NCBI RefSeq assembly: GCF_003946175.1
Contig: NZ_RHOK01000017.1
Coordinates: 1 to 56,542 of the forward strand
From: Lacticaseibacillus suibinensis
GTDB taxonomy: Bacteria; Bacillota; Bacilli; Lactobacillales; Lactobacillaceae
Length of the DNA: 56,542 nt
Direction of reading: 5' to 3'
Part shown: in pieces, positions 16,441 through 25,012 of the stretch
Layout: each line of letters begins with the position of its first letter
Numbering within the stretch: the first letter of the stretch is position 1
Made by a program: the position numbers and the translations under genes
The notes under the pieces: generated by a model
What the model was told of the DNA's origin: nothing
Seen by the model: the letters and a program-made list of their open reading frames with translations, nothing else
The model's database searches: none

Positions 16441-18040
16441 GCGCACCGGCACCTTGCTGAAACTCGAGCTGCGGCATGACTGGCTCAAAATCGTGCTGTG
16501 GCTCACCGGCTTGGTGGGTTTGATGGCGGCCGCCGCGGCGAAGTTCGGCGGCATTTATGGCACCCAAAAGGAAATGGCCACCATTGCCACGACCTTGAAG
16601 ACGCCAGCGATGGTCTCCTTGCTGGGACCCTTCACCGCCAAGCCGCCTTATACGACGGCACTGATCTACGGCAGTGAAATGATGGTGTTCATGGGTCTGT
16701 TCACCGTGATGATGAACATTCACTTGGCCATTCATGCCACTCGCAGTCAGGAAGAAAGTGGCCTGACCGAGCTCATGCTGGCGCGCAGTGTGGGCCGGCA
16801 GGCGCCACTGCTGGCGGCCATGTTGGAACTGGTGATTGTCAATGGCTTGGGTGGGGTGCTGGAAGCGCTCGGCCTGCAAGCCGCGCAAATGCCTGGCGCC
16901 ACTGCGGCAGGGAATTGGCTGTTTGGCTTGGGCCTAGCCGCCTTTGGCCTGATGTTTGGTAGCTTTAGTTTGCTGTTTGCCCAGCTGGCCAGCACCAGCC
17001 GCGGCGCGCTGATGCTCAGTTACGGTTTTCTAGGGCTGGTGTTCATCGCCCGGATGGGGACGGATGTTCAAAATCCTGATTTAACCTGGTGGACGATTTT
17101 TGGCTGGATCGAAAAAATGGAGCTCTACACCAACAACACTTGGTGGCCGGTGCTGCTCATGCTGGCCGGCGCTCTGCTTGGTGGGGCCTGTGCCGTGGCT
17201 TTGGCCGCGCGGCGCGATTTAGGTGCCGGGCTCATTGCCCCGAAGCCTGGCCGCAAGCGGGCCAGTGCCTTCCTGCGCGGACCGCTGTCCCTGCTGGCGC
17301 GAGTCAACCGGACCAGCACGATTGTTTGGCTGCTGGGCCTGGTGCTGCTGGGCGCCAGTTACGGTTCAATTTTCGGGACCGTGGGGGATTTGGTCAAAAC
17401 GAACCCAGTACTAGGCAAGTTGCTTGGCGGTGCGGCAGTCGCGGCGGCCAATCGCGCCGTGGTGCTAGCCATGGCCAACAAGCTGGCAGTGATTTTCGTC
17501 GTTGTGGCCACCATTCCAGCAGTGATGATGATTTTGAGCTTGAACCGCGATGAGCAAAAAGGGTTGCTGACCTTGATGCAGGCCAAGCCCATCGGCCGCT
17601 TGCGCCTAGCCTTAACTTCTGCCGGTTACGGTTTGGTGGTCGGCTCCGCAGCCTTCATTGCCGCAATTTGGGGCATGGCCGCGGCGGGTCAACAAAGCAT
17701 GACCATCACGATCACGCTGGCGCGCTTCATGCGCAGTTTTGTCGGCTACTGGCCGGCGCTGCTGGTGGTGTGCGGGTTGGCCATGCTGCTGGCCGGACTC
17801 CTGCCAAAATGGCAAAGCGCCATCTGGATTGTGCCGGTTTACGGGGTGGTCTCCCTGTACATGGGGCCGCTGATTGGCTTGCCAAAGTGGGCGCTGAAGC
17901 TGTCGCCGTATGGCTGGGTCAACAAGGTACCGGTAGCTGCGGTTAACTGGGGCACCTTTGGCTGGATGACGGCGCTCGGCGTGGTGCTGCTAGCGGTCGG
18001 CCTGTGGGCTTATCGGCGTCGCGACTTGTTAATGAATTGA
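16421..18040 (+). CDS. ABC transporter membrane subunit (tetronasin/polyketide exporter-like)
   Basis: The start is ATG 16421, seven bases after AAGGTG and inside the ATPase gene; a GTG at 16412 is less likely. The ~540-residue protein has about twelve hydrophobic segments in two similar halves of six. Each half starts with a cytoplasmic helix (GTLLKLELRHDWLKIVLW near the N-terminus; LSLLARVNRTSTIVWLLG in the middle). This duplicated ABC-2 layout is typical of large exporters annotated as polyketide antibiotic transporters. It works with the ATPase encoded just upstream. The stop (18040) abuts the TetR gene. Confidence 0.87.
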   Translation: MPHSTFKRTGTLLKLELRHDWLKIVLWLTGLVGLMAAAAAKFGGIYGTQKEMATIATTLKTPAMVSLLGPFTAKPPYTTALIYGSEMMVFMGLFTVMMNIHLAIHATRSQEESGLTELMLARSVGRQAPLLAAMLELVIVNGLGGVLEALGLQAAQMPGATAAGNWLFGLGLAAFGLMFGSFSLLFAQLASTSRGALMLSYGFLGLVFIARMGTDVQNPDLTWWTIFGWIEKMELYTNNTWWPVLLMLAGALLGGACAVALAARRDLGAGLIAPKPGRKRASAFLRGPLSLLARVNRTSTIVWLLGLVLLGASYGSIFGTVGDLVKTNPVLGKLLGGAAVAAANRAVVLAMANKLAVIFVVVATIPAVMMILSLNRDEQKGLLTLMQAKPIGRLRLALTSAGYGLVVGSAAFIAAIWGMAAAGQQSMTITITLARFMRSFVGYWPALLVVCGLAMLLAGLLPKWQSAIWIVPVYGVVSLYMGPLIGLPKWALKLSPYGWVNKVPVAAVNWGTFGWMTALGVVLLAVGLWAYRRRDLLMN

Positions 18041-18050
18041 GGTGAGCAAC

Positions 18051-18698
18051 ATGACCCCAGCAACCATCGGCCAACCTGTGGTCAAAGATCCGGCCAAAGT
18101 CGAACGGATTTTGCATGCGGCCCTGACGCATTTTGCCCAAATGGGGTATCGCAGTGCCAAAACCGACTTGATTGCCGCCGACGCCAAGGTGTCCAAAGGC
18201 TTGCTCTTTCATTATTTCGGCACAAAAGAAGCGTTGTACCTGGCCACGGCGCAGTGGGTGTTTCAGCGGCTGAACGAGGTGGCGGATTTCAGCGTCTGGC
18301 AGAATGCACCGGATTTGGAAACCATGGTCACCCGGGCCCTGCGCTATAAGATTGCGCTCCAGGTGGACTATAAACCAGAGTTCGCCTTTGCGATGACCCT
18401 GTATGGCGGCGGTTATCCCAAGGCCTTGGCGCCGGCAATCAACCAGCTCATGGCCGGCGAAATGCAGCTGGTCAGCCAAGATCTCCTCGGTCCCGTGCTT
18501 GGGCGGATGAAGCTGAAGCCCGAGGTGACCCCGAAAATGGTGGGCGATTTGATTGCGGCGATGAATGACCTGATTGCCAGCAAAGCGCGGCCGTTTCTTG
18601 ATGCCCATCCCGACGCCCAAGTGGCCGATCTCGAGTGGCTCGTCGATGAAGTAAAAAGTTACATGCGCATTTTGGAATACGGGTTTATCCAGCAGTAG
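18051..18698 (+). CDS. TetR/AcrR-family regulator of the exporter operon
   Basis: The start ATG 18051 is placed after GAGGTG (18039-18044); an upstream TTG at 18042 lies in that site. The 215-residue protein has the TetR helix-turn-helix at about 20-65 (ILHAALTHFAQMGYRSAKTDLIAADAKVSKGLLFHYFGTKEAL in family alignment), and a helical ligand domain follows. Placement as the last gene of the exporter operon suggests it senses the exported compound and represses the operon, perhaps at the TTGACTC repeats upstream of 15526. The function as repressor is inferred from family and position. Confidence 0.88.
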   Translation: MTPATIGQPVVKDPAKVERILHAALTHFAQMGYRSAKTDLIAADAKVSKGLLFHYFGTKEALYLATAQWVFQRLNEVADFSVWQNAPDLETMVTRALRYKIALQVDYKPEFAFAMTLYGGGYPKALAPAINQLMAGEMQLVSQDLLGPVLGRMKLKPEVTPKMVGDLIAAMNDLIASKARPFLDAHPDAQVADLEWLVDEVKSYMRILEYGFIQQ

Positions 18699-18702
18699 CA
18701 AG

Positions 18703-18735
18703 CGGCGCAGTCAGCGATGACTGCGCTGTTTTGAT
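18703..18735 (+). terminator. Terminator of the ABC/TetR operon
   Basis: GCGCAGTCA-GCGA-TGACTGCGC perfect stem followed by TGTTTT, directly after the TetR stop. Confidence 0.92.
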
Positions 18736-18816
18736 GTTCTCATAAGCCGCCGCCTTTCGATTCTGCTGGAAAATGCGGTATACTTACTTTTAGCAAGTCT
18801 GAAATGAGGTGAGCAT

Positions 18817-19704
18817 GTGAAAATCGGATTTATCGGCACCGGCATCATGGGGACCGGCATGATTAGCAACCTCCTGCAAGCCGGCTATGAAGTCGTGGTG
18901 TTCAACCGCACCAAGGCGCACGCTGACAAGGTGTTAGCTGCTGGTGCGACCTGGGCCGATTCGCCGCAGCAAGTCGCCGCTGAGGCAGATGCCGTGCTGT
19001 CGATTGTGGGCTTCCCGCAGGATGTCGAGGCCGTTTACTTCGGCGAGCATGGCGTCTTGGCCGGCGCCAAAGCCGGCCAGATTTTGGTTGATATGACGAC
19101 CAGTGCCCCAGCCCTTGCTCAGCGCATTGCCCAAGCGGCAGCTAAGCAAGCGGCAGTGGCGCTGGATGCGCCGGTATCAGGCGGTGACATTGGTGCTAAA
19201 AACGGGACCCTCACCATCATGGTGGGCGGCGACCAGACGGCCTACGAGCAGATGAAGCAGGTTTTTGCCGCCATGGGCAGTACCATCAACTATTTTGGCC
19301 CGGCTGGCAGTGGTCAGCATACCAAAATGGCCAATCAAATTATGATTGCCGGCACCATGACCGGACTCAGTGAGATGCTGGTGTACGCGAAAGCCGCGGG
19401 GCTGGACTTGGATAAGGTCCTGACCACGGTGGGCGGCGGCAGTGCCGCCAACTGGAGTTTAACCAATTATGGCCCGCGAATTTTGGCGGGGGACTATACG
19501 CCAGGCTTTTTCGTGAAGCATTTCGTCAAAGACCTGCGCATTGCACTTGAGGCGGCCGACCAGATGCACCTGGACCTGCCTGCTACCAAGCAGGCCAAGG
19601 CGCTGTACCAGGCCATGGTGGACGCCGGCGAAGGGGACTTAGGCACCCAGGGTCTGATCACGCAGTATGCAAGTTGGCAATCATCAGCACCAAGAAAGGA
19701 TTAA
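18817..19704 (+). CDS. NAD(P)-dependent beta-hydroxyacid dehydrogenase (3-hydroxyisobutyrate dehydrogenase family)
   Basis: The GTG start at 18817 follows GAGGTG closely. The 295-residue enzyme has the Rossmann motif GFIGTGIMGTG (residues 4-14), the family signature DAPVSGGDIGAKNGTLTIMVGG (about 119-140), and the catalytic lysine in GQHTKMANQ. Such enzymes oxidise or reduce small 3-hydroxyacids, or act as glyoxylate/succinic-semialdehyde reductases. The exact substrate cannot be told. The aldo-keto reductase gene starts 2 bp after its stop, so the two reductases are co-expressed and may handle related carbonyl compounds. Confidence 0.88.
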   Translation: MKIGFIGTGIMGTGMISNLLQAGYEVVVFNRTKAHADKVLAAGATWADSPQQVAAEADAVLSIVGFPQDVEAVYFGEHGVLAGAKAGQILVDMTTSAPALAQRIAQAAAKQAAVALDAPVSGGDIGAKNGTLTIMVGGDQTAYEQMKQVFAAMGSTINYFGPAGSGQHTKMANQIMIAGTMTGLSEMLVYAKAAGLDLDKVLTTVGGGSAANWSLTNYGPRILAGDYTPGFFVKHFVKDLRIALEAADQMHLDLPATKQAKALYQAMVDAGEGDLGTQGLITQYASWQSSAPRKD

Positions 19705-19706
19705 AC

Positions 19707-20567
19707 ATGACAAAATTGAACAGTTTAGAGGATACTTACACGTTGAGTAATGGGGTGAAAATCCCAGTTTTGGGCTTTGGCACCTGGCAAACCCCAGATG
19801 GTGATGTGGCCAAGCAAAGCGTTGAGGCCGCGATCAAGGCCGGCTATCGGCATATTGATACCGCAGCGATGTATGGCAATGAGGAAACGGTCGGCGCCGG
19901 CATCAAAGCCAGTGGCATCAAACGCGATGACTTGTTCGTCACTACCAAGCTGAACAATGACGCCCACCGGTTTGACCTGGTGCAGGCGGGCATTGATGCT
20001 TCCCTGACCAAATTAGGCTTGGACTATGTTGATCTGTACCTTATTCACTGGCCAAACCCTGTTGGCTTCCGGGACAATTATCCAGACAGCCTCGCTGATA
20101 CCTGGCGGGGAATGGAAGCCGTACTGAAGGCCGGCAAAGCGCGCGCCATTGGGATTTCGAACTTCCGCCAGCAGCATATGGATGTCCTGATGCAAAATGC
20201 TACGGTCACCCCAATGGTCAATCAGATCTTCCTGAACCCAAGCGATTTGCAGCCAGCAGTCACCGCGATGAATGAAAAGTATCACATGCTGAGCGAAGCA
20301 TACAGCCCACTTGGTACCGGCAAGTTGCTGGGCAATGAGCAGGTGGCCACGATTGCCAAGCACTATGGCAAGTCGGTCGCGCAAGTGCTTTTGCGTTGGT
20401 CCTTGCAGCACGGCTTCCTGCCGCTGGCTAAGTCCGTGCACGAGGCGCGGATCAAGGCCAACACTGAGTTGTTTGACTTTGACTTGACTGCCGATGACAT
20501 GAAGGCGCTGGACGGGTTGCACGGCATTGCCGGGTTAGCCACCGATCCTGACACCACGAATTTCTAG
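19707..20567 (+). CDS. Aldo/keto reductase (AKR5-like)
   Basis: The start is ATG 19707 with AAAGGA upstream inside the previous gene. The 286-residue enzyme carries the catalytic tetrad: D and Y in YRHIDTAAMYGNE, K in FVTTKLNN and H in DLYLIHWPNP. The NADPH-binding end is present (PLAKSVHEARIKAN). The pattern matches 2,5-diketogluconate/methylglyoxal reductase-like AKRs common in lactobacilli. Substrate specificity is not evident. It is the second gene of a two-gene operon with the dehydrogenase and is followed by a terminator. Confidence 0.92.
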   Translation: MTKLNSLEDTYTLSNGVKIPVLGFGTWQTPDGDVAKQSVEAAIKAGYRHIDTAAMYGNEETVGAGIKASGIKRDDLFVTTKLNNDAHRFDLVQAGIDASLTKLGLDYVDLYLIHWPNPVGFRDNYPDSLADTWRGMEAVLKAGKARAIGISNFRQQHMDVLMQNATVTPMVNQIFLNPSDLQPAVTAMNEKYHMLSEAYSPLGTGKLLGNEQVATIAKHYGKSVAQVLLRWSLQHGFLPLAKSVHEARIKANTELFDFDLTADDMKALDGLHGIAGLATDPDTTNF

Positions 20568-20576
20568 GCTCTCGTT

Positions 20577-20608
20577 GCCGCTGACCGCTTTGGTTGGCGG
20601 CTTTTTGA
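20577..20608 (+). terminator. Terminator of the reductase operon
   Basis: GCCGC-t-GACC / GGTT-g-GCGGC stem with CTTTTTG following. Confidence 0.85.
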
Positions 20609-20680
20609 TTGGCAAAAAAGTGATTGAAACATAATTTGAGATGAAGATGGGCGCACGACTATTCCGGAACAGTACGAGCC

Positions 20681-20780
20681 AAAATGCGACGCCCTAGCCG
20701 TATAAGCCAAAGGGCCTGCAAAACCTAAGTTCAGGTTTCACAGGCCCTTTGGCTTATACTCTGGGCTAAAACCGCATTTT
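20681..20780. repeat. Intergenic hairpin repeat, family 2 (copy A)
   Basis: A perfect 19 bp stem (20700-20718 with 20741-20759; arm GTATAAGCCAAAGGGCCTG) is nested inside GCCC/GGGC and the outer arms AAAATGCG (20681) / CGCATTTT (20773). The loop again pairs (AAACCT/AGGTTT). Copy B at 44605 shares GAACAG-ACGAGCCAAAAT before the stem and GGCCTGCAAA...AAGTTC...ACAGGCC in the head. Both copies lie between converging genes, so a role as a two-way transcript end is possible. Confidence 0.75.
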
Positions 20781-20798
20781 GTCTCAGCCTCTGGGTGG

Positions 20799-22142
20799 TT
20801 ATTTGGTTTTGATGGTGAAATGCAAATCATTCATGTTCGTATCCTGAATAATCGTGTTGATGTAGCGTTTCAGGGAGGCGGTTTTGGCGTCCACCTGATA
20901 ACCGCGGGTTTGCTTAAGGGCTTTGACTTCAGCATCCGAGATGTGATCTTGACCGGTGAAAAAGCGCCAGTTGAGTTCACCCATGAAGTGCATGCCGGCG
21001 TCTAAGTCAGCTTCGGTGATGCCAGGGCGATTGTAGAGGCTTTGAACCGCCAGCCCTTCACCGTTTTGCAGGAACAGTTTTTTCAAGTAACGCTGGTAGT
21101 GCGCCAGTTCCGGGTTCTGCTTTTGCTTAGCCGTCAGTACCGGGCTGAGGTCGGCCTGCTTGCGGGTGTAGGTCAGGCCCTTGCTGGTGAGTTGAACCAC
21201 GCCATAACCGGCAGGCGAGATTGAATAGGAGCCATTGACCACTTCGACGGGCTCACCATCACCGCCGGCCATCACGTCTTGGGCGTGGATGTGGCCAGAG
21301 AACAGCACCGGTACTTGATAACGGGTGAGCAATTTACGCAGTGCTTTGGCATTGTTCAACACATAGCCCGTCGACACGACATGGTTATGTTGGTAAAGGT
21401 TGTGGTGCATGAACACCAGGCTGGTGCGACCGGCCTTTTTGCCCGCGGCCAGCTGCGTTTTCAGCCAGCTCATGGTGGCTGGTTTCAGTTCACCGCCAGT
21501 GTTCGGGTTGCGATTGGAAGGCTGAATGGTGTAGATGTTGGAATCCAGCATAATCAGTTGATAGTTCGCATTCAGGGCAATCGTGTAGCTCAGTGAAGCC
21601 GAATCTTCATCAATTTCGCTTTGATAGCCATCACTAAAAATGCGGCGCCACTCGGTGGGGCTGATTTGCGGCACCTTGTACTGATTTTTGCCTTTGTACT
21701 TCCGGGCCCAGCCGTCGTAGATATCATGATTGCCGGGGATGGCCAGCACGTGAATGCCTGCTGCTTGCAAGGCCGCTAGCCGCTTGGCTAGGTCCTGCGC
21801 ACTGGCGCGTTCACCATTAAAGGTGACATCGCCAGTCAAAATCACGGCGGTCGGCCGCGGCTTGGCGGTTAACGCTGCGTGCACGAGAGCCTTGATGGCG
21901 ACGGGTTGATGCTGGATATCTTTGCCTGCCGCTGACTGCTTGATTTCCGTGAAGGCCTCGCCTTGATCATGCAGCTGCGGGGTGATGAAATGCGAATCCG
22001 ACAGCACCCACAGCACCGGGGTTTTACTGGTGGTGAGTTCATGGCTAGCGCCTTGCCGATGCGGCGCCGCAACCGTCAGGCCGGCAGCGATGACCGCGAG
22101 TAAGATCAACGCGGCGAGTACTTGTCCCAAGCGTTTTAACAT
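20799..22142 (-). CDS. Calcineurin-like metallophosphoesterase, membrane-anchored/secreted
   Basis: The 447-residue protein starts at ATG 22142 behind GAGGAG. Residues 1-25 form a signal or membrane anchor (LAALILLAVIAAGLTVAA). The metal-binding motifs follow in order: SDSH (D-x-H, about 48-51), GDVTFNGE, PGNHD, MHHN and GHIHAQD. The C-terminal ~130 residues are helical. It hydrolyses phosphate esters outside the membrane. The substrate is unknown, and close relatives are annotated only as phosphohydrolases. The next gene downstream on this strand is far away, so it is probably monocistronic. Confidence 0.87.
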   Translation of the reverse strand: MLKRLGQVLAALILLAVIAAGLTVAAPHRQGASHELTTSKTPVLWVLSDSHFITPQLHDQGEAFTEIKQSAAGKDIQHQPVAIKALVHAALTAKPRPTAVILTGDVTFNGERASAQDLAKRLAALQAAGIHVLAIPGNHDIYDGWARKYKGKNQYKVPQISPTEWRRIFSDGYQSEIDEDSASLSYTIALNANYQLIMLDSNIYTIQPSNRNPNTGGELKPATMSWLKTQLAAGKKAGRTSLVFMHHNLYQHNHVVSTGYVLNNAKALRKLLTRYQVPVLFSGHIHAQDVMAGGDGEPVEVVNGSYSISPAGYGVVQLTSKGLTYTRKQADLSPVLTAKQKQNPELAHYQRYLKKLFLQNGEGLAVQSLYNRPGITEADLDAGMHFMGELNWRFFTGQDHISDAEVKALKQTRGYQVDAKTASLKRYINTIIQDTNMNDLHFTIKTK

Positions 22143-22229
22143 CCGACTTCTCCTCTGAACTTGTGGTTAATCTAATTGTACACCAGCAAACGCCGGGTGT
22201 AATCGTCCATTCCAAGCAGAAGTTGCCTC

Positions 22230-23864
22230 TCACTGCTGCGGTGTGAGCGTTAAGATGCCATCCAGCCGCGTTGCGAGCGGTTCGGTCAGGTGGTGGGTGA
22301 CCATGATTACCGTGACGTTAGGCCAAGTTAAAACTGTTTTGGTGACGGCTTGCACCGAGGCGGGGTCCAGATTGGCAGTAGCTTCATCCAGCAATAGCAC
22401 CGACCGCTTGGCGAGCAGTGCCCTGGCTAAGGCGATACGCTGGCGTTGACCCCCGGATAAATTAGCACTGGCGTAATCAATCACAGTGTCCAAGCCTTCA
22501 GGCAAACTGGCCACTAGCGGTTCCAGCCCAGTTGCTGCTAGCACTTGCCCCAAGTCAGCCTCACTGGTTTTGGCGTCTAAAGTCAGATTGAAGCGCAAAC
22601 TACGATTAAACAAAAGCGGCTGCTGATCAACCACCGCCACTTGCTGATGCAAGGCTGAGGGGGCGATGGTGGTCAGATTGTGGCCATCAAAGCAAATCGT
22701 CCCAGCGGTGGGCGCAAGTTTACCGGCCAGCAGGGCTAAGAGTGTACTCTTACCAACGCCGGAGGGACCAACGATGGCGTAGCGGCCGCCGGCGGTAAAC
22801 TGATAAGTCAGCCCTTGTAGCGTTGCGGGGTGATTCTGATAAGCAAAGCTAACTTGATCCAGCGTCAGTGCGGTTTGCAGCGGCGTCAGCGGTTGGCCGG
22901 CAACGAGCTCTGCGGTTGGCAGCGCCGCAAACTTATCCAGCAGCGGCTGAGCGGTTTGGCGCTCGGCCAGGTTTTCGGTCAGGCCGGTCAAACTGGAAAA
23001 AATCGTGCCGGATAAAATCTGACTGGTGGAAAAAACGCCCAGCGGGATTTTACCCTGAAAATAGAGCCAGCCGGTTAGTGCCAGGATAACGAGTTGGCAA
23101 AAGAAGTTGACGGCGATATTCACTGCATAAAATCGGCTGCTGGCCTTGGCGTAGGCTACCCGCTTACTGAGTAGGTGCCGACTCTCTGCGGTGGTTTGAC
23201 CTGGAAGGTGACGGGTTTGATTGAGCATAAAGAGTTGATCGAAGCCATTCAGTAAATCAGTGACCACCGTGGTTAAGCGTGCATTTGCTTGTGAGACGGC
23301 GGTGTTGGCGGCATTCATTTTGCCCACGAACGCCTTGGGCACCAGCAGCATGAGCCCGGTTAATGCCAAAACGGCGACAAACAAGCTCCAGTGGTAGTGG
23401 AGCAACGTCACGCCGGCAAAGACCACATTCAATGCTTGTTCCAAGGCCAGCCAGGAGTTCTCAAACCCGTATTCAGTAATGGTGGTGAGATCATTGGTCA
23501 GCCATGAGGTGTAATCAGGCACTGGGTGAGCATGGAATTGCGTGGTGTTGGTATGCGAAAGTCGGGTGGTCAAATCGCGGCGAATGTCCAAGGCCATTTG
23601 TTCATTGGCTCGCATCTCCGCCACTGGTTCGAAGTACCGCTGTGCGGCGTAAACCGTTAAGGTCACAGTGGTGATACCCAGCCAGGTCAGAAAAGTGCCC
23701 GTCGCATGTTGGCCCAGCGCGGTCAGCGCGCGGCCCAATGCCACGCCGTATGCCGTGTTGGCTAAAGCATTGATGAGGAGCCAGAAGGTCACGGTGAGGC
23801 CCAAGCGCCAAGATTGCCGAAAATAGTGATTCAAACGAAACGATGATACTGCTGTATATTTCAA
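22230..23864 (-). CDS. ABC exporter, fused membrane and ATPase domains
   Basis: The start is TTG 23864, seven bases after GGAGGG; no ATG fits better. The 544-residue half-transporter has six membrane segments in residues 1-300. The ATPase has Walker A GPSGVGKST (near 365), signature LSGGQRQRIALARALL and Walker B VLLLDEATANLD. Such half-transporters work as dimers, here presumably homodimers, since no partner gene is adjacent. A 23-codon ORF and a terminator-like hairpin lie upstream on the same transcript (see 23876-24102), implying attenuation control. Export of a peptide, lipid or drug is possible; the substrate is unknown. Confidence 0.87.
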   Translation of the reverse strand: MKYTAVSSFRLNHYFRQSWRLGLTVTFWLLINALANTAYGVALGRALTALGQHATGTFLTWLGITTVTLTVYAAQRYFEPVAEMRANEQMALDIRRDLTTRLSHTNTTQFHAHPVPDYTSWLTNDLTTITEYGFENSWLALEQALNVVFAGVTLLHYHWSLFVAVLALTGLMLLVPKAFVGKMNAANTAVSQANARLTTVVTDLLNGFDQLFMLNQTRHLPGQTTAESRHLLSKRVAYAKASSRFYAVNIAVNFFCQLVILALTGWLYFQGKIPLGVFSTSQILSGTIFSSLTGLTENLAERQTAQPLLDKFAALPTAELVAGQPLTPLQTALTLDQVSFAYQNHPATLQGLTYQFTAGGRYAIVGPSGVGKSTLLALLAGKLAPTAGTICFDGHNLTTIAPSALHQQVAVVDQQPLLFNRSLRFNLTLDAKTSEADLGQVLAATGLEPLVASLPEGLDTVIDYASANLSGGQRQRIALARALLAKRSVLLLDEATANLDPASVQAVTKTVLTWPNVTVIMVTHHLTEPLATRLDGILTLTPQQ

Positions 23865-23875
23865 TAAAAGCCCTC

Positions 23876-23944
23876 CAGATTAGGTGATGTCAAGAATTTA
23901 GGCATCAAAAAAGCCAGTCGCGCGGCGACTGGCTTCCTAATCTG
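23876..23944 (-). promoter_or_regulatory. Attenuator-like hairpin and SD-sequestering repeat upstream of the ABC exporter
   Basis: On the minus strand AAGCCAGTCG-CCGCG-CGACTGGCTT is followed by a T-run (23905-23936), a strong intrinsic terminator. It is bracketed by CAGATTAGG (complement of 23936-23944) and CCTAATCTG (complement of 23876-23884), which are perfectly complementary. The second one runs into the exporter's Shine-Dalgarno sequence (CTGGAGGG). Pairing of the two 9-mers could hide that site. Confidence 0.7.
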
Positions 23945-23960
23945 AGTGGATTGCCTCAAA

Positions 23961-24032
23961 CTAGAGGCTTCGGCGGACAAACGACAGTCGACGTGCATTC
24001 AATTTAGTCATGAACTTTTTAGATGCCGTCAT
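23961..24032 (-). CDS. 23-residue cationic peptide: leader peptide or secreted peptide
   Basis: ATG 24032 follows a perfect GGAGGA (24041-24046) at 8-base spacing, with a consensus promoter further up. The product MTASKKFMTKLNARRLSFVR plus RSL has two RR pairs and three KK/K positions, with net charge about +7. It ends at TAG 23961, 25 bases before the terminator hairpin. Its placement suggests a regulatory leader whose translation controls read-through into the ABC exporter. Alternatively it may itself be an exported peptide. No leader/GG cleavage motif or cysteine is present. I do not recognise a family. Confidence 0.6.
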   Translation of the reverse strand: MTASKKFMTKLNARRLSFVRRSL

Positions 24033-24073
24033 GCGAAATGTCCTCCTTATAATCGTATTTGAAACTTCTAATA

Positions 24074-24102
24074 AACATACCTGCGAATACCATGATTGTC
24101 AA
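24074..24102 (-). promoter_or_regulatory. Promoter of the leader peptide-ABC exporter unit
   Basis: On the minus strand TTGACA (24097-24102), 17 bp, TATGTT (24074-24079). Confidence 0.8.
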
Positions 24103-24156
24103 ATCTAATCTTCATGATTGCTCGGGCGGGCCCAGAATTTTCAACCCGTCGGATTC

Positions 24157-24198
24157 AAAAAGCCTCAAGCACCGGTGGTAACACCGATAATTGAGGCA
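24157..24198 (-). terminator. Terminator of the phn-type transporter operon
   Basis: In the minus-strand direction GCCTCAA/TTGAGGC arms surround an inner CGGTG/CACCG stem, followed by TTTTT, just after the stop of the last permease gene. Confidence 0.87.
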
Positions 24199-24211
24199 AT
24201 CAACACTAGGT

Positions 24212-25012
24212 TTATACAAGGCGCTTCCGCAACGCCCCAGAGAGCCAGTCGGTGGCGGTGACCAGCACGATAATGCCATACAAGATAATGGCGACTCGCG
24301 GCCACGACCGAGTTTGAATGGCGAAAATCAGCGGTGTTCCGACCCCGCCGGCCCCAACCATCCCTAAGATGGAAGCAGACCGGATGGCCAGTTCGAACCG
24401 GTAAAGCGTGTTCGAGACGAATTCTGGCAGGAGCTGCGGTAGGCTGGCGAGCATGGTGACATCGAGCGCGCTACCACCGGCGGCAGTGACGGCTTCACCA
24501 GCGCCACCATTCATGTTTTCGATGGCTTCGGAGAACAGCTTGGCAAGCATGCCGATACTGTGGAAGCCCACAGCCAGGACACCAGCGAAAGAGCCAGGCC
24601 CGACGGCTTTGATGAACATCAAGGCCAAGACGATTTCAGGAAAGGTGCGAATGGCGGTTAAGACAAACTTCCCAGAGCGCGTCACCAGCCAGAACTTGTG
24701 CTTGGTGTGCGCCGCCCAAAAGGCAAAGGGGAGGGAAATCACTGCGGAGATAAACGTCCCGAGAATCGCAATCCCCAAGGTTTCCAACAGGGTGGAGGTC
24801 AGATCTTCGCCGTCACCAGTCCAAACATAGGCCCAATCAGGATGAATCAGCCCATCACCAATCGATTTGGTGACCATGACAGCGTTGGCCTTGATACTGA
24901 AAGCCGGCATGCCGGTGAAGGCCCAAATGACTAAGCCGATGAAAATCACGGCGGCGAGCACCTTGCCCCAACGGCGCTGCGCCGGGGGATTAGGGAGTTT
25001 CAATTCTGTCAT
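24212..25012 (-). CDS. phnE: PhnE-type ABC permease, second copy
   Basis: The 266-residue membrane protein starts at ATG 25012, overlapping the previous stop by 4 bp (ATGA). It has about six hydrophobic segments and the permease coupling signature (EAVTAAGGSALDVTMLASLPQLLPEF, corresponding to the EAA loop). The second half reads LGMVGAGGVGTPLIFAIQTRSW, typical of PhnE. With the first PhnE (25009-25788) it forms the membrane channel of a phosphonate/phosphate-ester-type importer. Paired phnE genes are common in lactic acid bacteria. It ends the phnDCEE operon, and a terminator follows. Confidence 0.9.
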   Translation of the reverse strand: MTELKLPNPPAQRRWGKVLAAVIFIGLVIWAFTGMPAFSIKANAVMVTKSIGDGLIHPDWAYVWTGDGEDLTSTLLETLGIAILGTFISAVISLPFAFWAAHTKHKFWLVTRSGKFVLTAIRTFPEIVLALMFIKAVGPGSFAGVLAVGFHSIGMLAKLFSEAIENMNGGAGEAVTAAGGSALDVTMLASLPQLLPEFVSNTLYRFELAIRSASILGMVGAGGVGTPLIFAIQTRSWPRVAIILYGIIVLVTATDWLSGALRKRLV

